A stretch of 64,000 bases of DNA from Beta vulgaris subsp. vulgaris (lineage: Eukaryota; Streptophyta; Magnoliopsida; Caryophyllales; Amaranthaceae): positions 15,328,417-15,392,416 of the forward strand of contig NC_079208.1 in the NCBI RefSeq assembly GCF_026745355.1, read 5' to 3'. The position numbers were made by a program, and so were the translations under genes. Positions 58,406-64,000 of this stretch are shown one piece after another. The notes below the pieces were generated by a model. It was not told the origin of the DNA. It ran no database searches and saw only the letters and a program-made list of their open reading frames with translations. How positions within the stretch are numbered: the first letter of the stretch is position 1; each line of letters opens with the position of its first letter.

Positions 58406-59472
58406 TTTTTTATTGAGAAATTAAGTCAGTCCAAGGGCTAACCCCTACCAAGGCTACTAGGGATGTAAGTGGATTGGACTGGATTGGACTTTGCCAAATC
58501 CAAATCCAGTCCAAAGTTTTTTGGACTCGAGAAATTGAGTCCAATCCGATCCAAATATTTTTTGAGTCCAGTCCAATCCAGTCCGATAATTTTTTCTTGA
58601 GTCTGAATCCAGTCCAGTCCGATTATTATATCTTTTTTCCCGATTTAGATTCAATGATTCACAACGTTTTTTGAGATGCTTGAGCATTTCACTTATTCAA
58701 TTATCAATATCCACAAATTAGATTGAAAGCTTAAGTTAAAGTAAAATACTATAAATAAAAAGTTGAATTAGATGCTTACTTTGATCTAAGTTGAGAGGAA
58801 GCAGAGAGAATGAGAATTAATCTGAGGGAGAAATAGAAAATGCGAGAGTCAAGACAACGAGGTATAAAGAAAATGAAGAGTAAGAGGAAGCGAGTAGTAA
58901 AGACTGGGGAATGAAGTGAGAAAAATTAGTCGGCTACTAGCCTATTACTGCAATACTGCTAGTATAATTTACTTATTTAATAAATGGAGCTAAGTGCAAT
59001 AATCTGGCGCCAAGTAAAATTGTTTGGCGCCAGTTGAAATATTTAGAGAGGTAAGGTTGAAAACTCCAAAATTTTAAAAATAGTATATTTTTTTTAGTAT
59101 ACACATTATATATATATTATATATAAAAATATTTTTGGACTGGACTGGACTTATTGGACTCCAAAGGGATGACTCCAAATCCAGTCCAAACATATTTGGA
59201 CTTGAAAATTTGAGTCCGAATCCAGTCCGAAAAATTTTCAGTCCAGTCCAATCCGACAAGTTTGGACTGGACTGGATTGGACTCTGGACTTTTCGTAGTC
59301 CGCTTACACCCCTAAAGGCTACTAGCCGTGTAGGAACTACCAGCACATTGGCTGGTAAAGCATGCAAAGCATGCTACGGAAATACCCCAACATAATGTTA
59401 GGGGTAAGGATCGAACCCCTGACCTCAAGGATCAGAGGGGAGTGCTCTACCACATGAGCTAGCTCCTCATCC
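58406..59472 (-). mobile_element. SINE with tRNA-like head and 18-bp target duplication, split by a hAT MITE
   Basis: TTAACCTACATGTAAGTT occurs at 58388-58405 and 59473-59490, perfect. On the minus strand from the right: a tRNA-like head with box A TAGCTCATGTGGTAGAGC and box B GGTTCGATCC, a body, and an A-rich tail at 58406-58413. Without the inserted hAT MITE and its duplication the SINE is about 202 bp. Resemblance to a tRNA gene ends after the B box: no acceptor-stem pairing follows. Confidence 0.85.
58458..59314. mobile_element. hAT MITE, 857 bp, inside the SINE
   Basis: Ends TAGGGATGTAAGTGG and, from the right, TAGGGGTGTAAGCGG, flanked by perfect 8-base copies of AAGGCTAC (58450-58457 and 59315-59322). 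Subterminal arrays of TTGGACTGGA units occur at both ends. No transposase; short frames inside are not genes. Confidence 0.88.
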
Positions 59473-59490
59473 TTAACCTACATGTAAGTT

Positions 59491-60257
59491 GGGAATATTG
59501 TTCCTCATCGAATAAATACGAAGAGAATGACAAATATATAAATTGGTAGGTAAATTCACCTATTATAAAATATAAAGTAGTATTTTTTGCATGCTATGCG
59601 TGCAGGTCATATTAACACTCTTTTTCTCAATTAATTATTCATCAGTGCTACAAAATATTGGATTTGAATAAATATTTATAATGATTTTTAACAATTTAAA
59701 TATATGTTTCGTTAATTTTTTAATTATTATTTGTTCATCATTATTCAAATCTCTATTATATAAGTGAAGAAAATACAAAGCAGAAGAAAGCCCGTGTGTA
59801 AATAAAGGGTAAGAATCTATGTATCAGATTCAATTGTTGAATATTAATAAAGTGCAAGAATTTGTGTATCGGATTCAATCGTTGAATATTAATAAAGTGG
59901 AAGAGTTTAATTAACATAATAGAGATTATTGAATAATAATCAACATTTAAGTTTTAAAATGTTATCATTTACTTATTAATATGAAATAGATTCAAGTCTT
60001 TATTTTTTTTGTACGGATTGTTTCAATCAAGTTACATTGTCAATTTAATTTTTTATCAGAGTTTTTCTCACATATTGAGGAAATCATTCTTTTTAAACTT
60101 AATATTTAATTGAATTTGAAATTCAATTTCATTATTAACTTGTTCAATATATATGATAAGTAGGAAAAAGAGAAGACTATTAAATATATAAAGGAATTTA
60201 AATCATTAAAGGTATATTAGACTTTTTAGGAGATACCATCTTTCTCACCCCTTCACT
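59491..60257. other. AT-rich spacer, no recognisable feature
   Basis: About 770 bases with more than 70 per cent A+T by eye. A 50-base phrase ('aatctatgtatcagattcaa' and 'aatttgtgtatcggattcaa') is repeated in tandem near 59810-59890. No coding frame or transposon end was found. Confidence 0.55.
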
Positions 60258-60496
60258 GAGAGCATTCCCAATGGTGACATAACTCATCACCAAAATCAGC
60301 AAATTTGGGGTGAACAAAAAAAACAGGCTTCCCAATGGTGAGAGAAAACCCATCACATGATGACATATTTTGTCATCCATCACCATGTGAGCAAACCCAT
60401 CAACAAATGATCCGTGAGAAAGGAAGCAAAAAAAAGCTTAGTCACACACAGCCAGCCAGTGGCAAGCTGCCACGTGGCTGCTGCTGTGCTCTTTTT

Positions 60497-60530
60497 GGGA
60501 AATTTCGTGGAAATTTCCACGGAATTTCCC
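60497..60530. repeat. 34-bp near-perfect palindrome
   Basis: The stretch gggaaatttcgtggaaattt continued by ccacggaatttccc is its own reverse complement except for one mismatched pair of positions. It lies in the leader of the Pong-like element and may be part of subterminal structure. Confidence 0.7.
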
Positions 60531-60824
60531 AGAAAATTCGTATTTCAAAAAAAAAAAAAAAATACCAAAATTATATTTTTTTCCCCTCTATAAAATGATA
60601 CCCATATTGATATATTTCAGAACAAAAAAAAAAAACACTTCTCCTCCTCACTTTCTCTCTCTAAAAATATTTATACATCATTTTTCTCTATAATTTTTTA
60701 CCTTCTCCTCCTCACCTAAAAAGAGGAAAAAAAAATCATATTTTCTAATAAATATATTTACCTTGTTTTACTAAAAAAAAAATCTTTAATCCTCCTCTCT
60801 CTAAATAAAATTACCAAAGTTCAC

Positions 60825-60931
60825 AATTGTTGTTGTTGTTGTTGTTTTTATTATTATTTTATATTATTATTAGTAATATTGTATTTTTCGTTATTATTAG
60901 TATTATTAGTATTATTAGTAATATCACTTGG

Positions 60932-60995
<64 letters not shown>

Positions 60996-61020
60996 GTTGT
61001 TGTTGTTGTTGTTGTTATTA
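60825..61020. repeat. (GTT)n and (TTA)n microsatellites
   Basis: A short (GTT)n run at 60828-60847 and an interrupted (TTA)n run of about 22 units from 60935, followed by (GTT)n up to 61014. They lie just upstream of the ATG of ORF1 of the Pong-like element. Poly-Ile, poly-Tyr and poly-Val frames come from it. Confidence 0.9.
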
Positions 61021-61040
61021 TTAACCCGAAAACATTAGTC

Positions 61041-62358
61041 ATGGATCCTAACAATCCTAACTTTCAAGGAACGAAAATAATTTAAATTTTGATCCAGAAT
61101 TTGCTTCTCATCCCAATTTTCAAGTGTTGATGCAAATGATGAGGGAATTCCTTCAAATTTTCAACATAATTCTAGTAGCTCAAATCCTACACCTTCCTTT
61201 CACCAAGATATATCCCAAAATTTCAATGAGAGTCAGAGCTATCATACCTCAGTACAAGATTCATACACTGATAATAATTCTACACAACCATATTTTGGAG
61301 TTGTTGGGGGTCAAGTGTAGCAGTAATGAAGTGTTGCGTGAGGAAGATGATGATGTAGAAGAAACACATCCAACGACGATAGAGCCGATCTTAACTCCGC
61401 CAGTGGTGGTGAGATCCAAAAAGAAGAAGACTCCCAATGCCACTACAAAAGCAGCTGCAGCAAATGAGTTGGTCGGTAAGAGAGGAGGAGGCTGTTATTT
61501 CTTGCTACATGGAACATTGCACTGATGCTACTATTGAACAAACCAAACAGGAGCAGAACTCTGGAGGAAAGTTTTTGCATCTTATGAATTGGCTAGACAA
61601 TCACGACCTCATGAATTACCGGAAAGAACTCCTAATTCTATAAGGAGTCGTTGGTCCCGGATGGCTAAAGATGTGCTGAAGTGGGTTGGGTACCTCGAGG
61701 AAGTGGCAAGGGTCAAAAAGAGTGGCCAGGTTGATGATGATGTTAGGCGCGAAGCACATATTATGTGGAGACGTCATGAAAATTGCAATTTCATCTACGA
61801 GAAAGCATTTGAGAGCCTGTTCCTTTACCCAAAATGGAAAACTAGGATTCGGGTACCTCCCAAAGAGTCTAAGGGACGAGGAAACCAACATTACCAAGAA
61901 TCTGACCCGGATAGTAGCGGAAGCGGCAAAAGGGTAAGGCTTGATGAGGATGATGAAGTTGCTGTAGACGATGATTCTACTGGTGGTAGGGCCTTTATGT
62001 CTGGGGGTATTGTTCGACCTGGTGGGGTGAAACAAGCTAAAGCAAAGAAGTTCAAAGGGAAAGCCACCTCATCATGCTCTGAGGAAGTTGCTATGAGTTT
62101 GGGTGAGAATCTCAAATTACATGCTGAAATGAGAGGTGTAGATATTAACTTACAAAAGGAGAAGTTAGAGTTCGAAAAGGCTAGAGAAAGGCGTAGGGTG
62201 AGCAGTTGGAATTAGAGAAGCAACATATCAAAGCTCAAAATCTGAAAATAAAATGGGATATGCTACAGACGTTGCTTGCAAGATCTAACCTTAGTCAACA
62301 GGAAGAGGCTTTCAAGAACAAGTTGATGCAAGAAATTTATGGAAATCAGGACGATTAA
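61041..62358 (+). pseudogene. Pong-like ORF1 (Myb/SANT-like accessory protein), frameshifted
   Basis: The probable start is ATGGATCCTAAC at 61041. The text then changes frame near 61075, 61470, 61555 and 62200. Parts: acidic linker (EDDDVEETHPTT), Lys-rich RSKKKKTPNATTKAAAAN, a trihelix/Myb-like segment starting SWSVREEEAVISCYMEHC and continuing in another frame with TPNSIRSRWSRMAKDVLKWV, then a NAM-associated-type region (61589-62215) with FIYEKAFESLFLYPKWK and a coiled-coil end. The family member binds the element ends and helps the transposase. Stop at 62356-62358. Four or more frame changes make a protein impossible. Confidence 0.75.
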
Positions 62359-62820
62359 TGGACAAGTTAGTTTGTCATTTTAATTATGTAAAATTGTTGC
62401 CAATTACCGTTGTAATTGGTTCTTATTGTTTTTGTTTATTGTTTTTGTTTAATGTACCTTTATATTAAAGCTATTGTGGTTGTATTATGTAATTTCGATA
62501 TTATGTAATGTAAAATGTGTTTGTGGTGAGACTCTCATGCATTTATTTTGCATTTAAAAGTAATAATGATTCTCAATATCCTGAAAAGACTAGTCAAAAA
62601 TAACAGTCATAATGTCACTGACTTTATGAGCACAAAGTATAGACTTGTCTATTCATACTTTAAATTATGAATTGTACAAACATGCAAAATTCACATGGAT
62701 ACAGTGTTGGGAAAATTTGTGGACATCATTTGCTTGGAAAGCTCTATAACTACCATGACTTCGAAACAAGACCATCACACCTTACTCACATAAAATACAT
62801 ATACATCAAACACCATCAAC
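62359..62820. other. Spacer between the two genes of the Pong-like element
   Basis: AT-rich, includes the 3' UTR of ORF1 and the 5' flank of the transposase gene. Nothing else seen. Confidence 0.6.
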
Positions 62821-64000
62821 ATGTCTTATCGTCTCTTTAACAGATCCTCTTCCTCTGAATCTAATGATGATGATGAGAAGAGAAGACAACAATTTGAAGA
62901 AGTAGACGCCATGATCGACAATTATATGGTCACTGAATTCGCTAATTTTGTGATGCCAACTCCTGAAAGGCCACCCCGACGACGTCGTAGGGTGGTCGAC
63001 GAAAATGGAGATGTTGTTATCAGGGTCCGAAGAGGGCATGAAGAAGGTCATCAACGCCTATACAATGACTACTTTGCTGAACATCTTGTGTACAACAGTC
63101 GAATATTTCGTCGTAGATTTCGCATGCAAAAGCACTTGTTTTTGCGAATAAAGAATGCTGTAGAGGAGAACGACACGTGGTTTGAGCTACGAAGGGATGC
63201 AAAGGGGGAACTAGGCTTGTCACCACTTCAGAAATGTACGGCAGCATTGAGGATGTTAGCCTACGGGATGGCGGCTGATCAAGTAGATGAATATCTACGT
63301 ATGGGCGAAACCACTGCAAGAACATCCCTCATAAGATTCTCAGAAGGGGTTATCAAAATTTTCGGTGAGGAGTACCTAAGGAGACCGACCGAATCTGATT
63401 TGCAGAGACTCCTTCAAAATGGTGAGCGACGTGGGTTCCTGGTATGATCGGAAGCATTGACTGCATGCATTGGGAGTGGAAAAACTGTCCAGCAGCATGG
63501 AAAGCGCAATACCAAGGCCGAAGTGGTAAAGCAACCCTTGCACTTGAAGCCGTTGCGTCACAAGATCTTTGGATTTGGCACGCCTTCTTTGGCATCCCTG
63601 GTTCGTGTAACGACCTAAATATTCTACATCGTTCCGATGTTTTTGATGATGTCATGCAAGGCCGAGCGCCACGGTTAATTTCACGGTTAATGGTCATCAA
63701 TACAACATGGGCTACTACCTCACTGATGGCATATATCCACAATGGGCTGCTTTCATTCAAGGTATTACTCTTCCACAAACCGACAAGCATAGACTATTTG
63801 CGCAACATCAAGCGGCAGCTCGTAAAGACGTTGAGCGCGCATTCGGAGTCTTGCAATCTCGATTCGCAATTGTACGACATCCCTCTCTCGTATGGGACGA
63901 GGACGCAATGCATATTATCATGAAGGCTTGCATCATCATGCACAACATGATAGTCGAAGATGAACGACACAATTATCTTAATTATACTGATCCATCCGAG
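62821..64000 (+). pseudogene. Pong-like HARBI1-type DDE transposase, frameshifted, 3' end beyond the window
   Basis: The ATG at 62821 starts a 208-residue frame: acidic start, Arg-rich PPRRRRRVVDE, FRMQKHLFLRIKNAVEE, SPLQKCTAALRMLAYGMAAD, YLRMGETTARTSLIRFSEGV, as in HARBI1-like proteins. Near 63440 a missing base changes frame; the next part (63444 onward) has GSIDCMHWEWKNCP (first Asp) and PGSCNDLNILHRS (second Asp). Near 63670 a second shift leads to the last part, with DGIYPQWA and DVERAFGVLQSRFAIVRHP (Glu). All three catalytic positions are still written, but in three frames. The frame is open at the window end. Confidence 0.85.

Larger units (their letters stand above)
60258..64000 (+). 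mobile_element. Pong-like (PIF/Harbinger) DNA transposon, right end outside the window
   Basis: The likely left terminus reads GAGAGCATTCCCAATGGTGA, comparable to Pong-type ends with 'cacaatgg'. Then come a 0.8-kb leader, ORF1 with a Myb/SANT-like domain (61041-62358) and a DDE transposase gene (62821 onward). Two-gene organisation in this order is that of Pong-like elements. Both ORFs are frameshifted, so the copy is not autonomous. Confidence 0.75.

Noticed and set aside
59395..59472. A tRNA gene on the minus strand, because of clear box A and box B motifs
   Set aside because: The flanking halves do not form an acceptor stem, and the segment lies at the head of a SINE with an 18-bp target duplication and A-rich tail.
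60827..61085. Poly-Tyr, poly-Ile and poly-Val proteins
   Set aside because: They are translations of the (TTA)n/(GTT)n microsatellite.

Overview
This window is nuclear DNA of a flowering plant. It holds AT-rich spacers, multi-exon genes with GT-AG introns, LTR retrotransposons of the Copia and Gypsy superfamilies, MITEs, SINEs, L1 tails and long microsatellites. The protein families and transposon types point to a eudicot. The MITE families (arrays of TTATTGGACCTGATTG type) made me think of Caryophyllales, but that is only an impression. There is nothing prokaryotic here: no operons, CRISPR or RNA operons.

Layout. 1-960: tail of a Sirevirus-type Copia element with the start of its 3' LTR. 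960-3000: an AT-rich degenerate repeat, a SINE, and a fold-back element with a GC-rich filling. 3147-20453 (+): one six-exon gene for a predicted mitochondrial protein of 232 residues with two RRM-like units. Its first intron (4.1 kb) and fourth intron (12 kb) are packed with transposons: hAT and Tourist-like MITEs, an L1 tail, a decayed Tork-like Copia element, and a PIF/Harbinger-like MITE nested in another of the same family. 21640-43600: a nested retrotransposon block. It contains a Gypsy pol fragment, a Tat-like LTR (call it family Z) split by an 11.6-kb Sirevirus-like Copia element that itself carries a CACTA element, a long Tekay/Del-like LTR, and a pol-less Tat-like element with its own Z LTR. 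43942-44953: a MITE carrying a (CAA)n/(AAT)n microsatellite. 45149-48702: a Copia element with 135-bp LTRs that has lost its reverse transcriptase.

49292-58230: a cluster of G-type lectin S-receptor-like kinases. Gene A (+) and gene B (-) are convergent, both apparently intact, both seven exons and both 827 residues. Pseudogene C (-) is a broken copy of the 5' end of a gene-A-like gene, together with its promoter region. 58388-59490: a SINE later split by a hAT MITE. 60258-64000: a Pong-like (PIF/Harbinger) element, with a Myb/SANT-type accessory ORF and a DDE transposase, both frameshifted; it runs off the right edge.

The three intact genes do different jobs: one is a putative organellar RNA-binding protein, two are cell-surface receptor kinases probably used in immunity or recognition. 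Everything else is selfish DNA in various stages of decay. I found no clearly new biochemical system. The strongest observations are the nested insertions that can be ordered in time by exact target-site duplications, the inverted receptor-kinase duplication, and a small tandem-RRM gene that has kept perfect reading frame and splice sites across a transposon-filled 12-kb intron.
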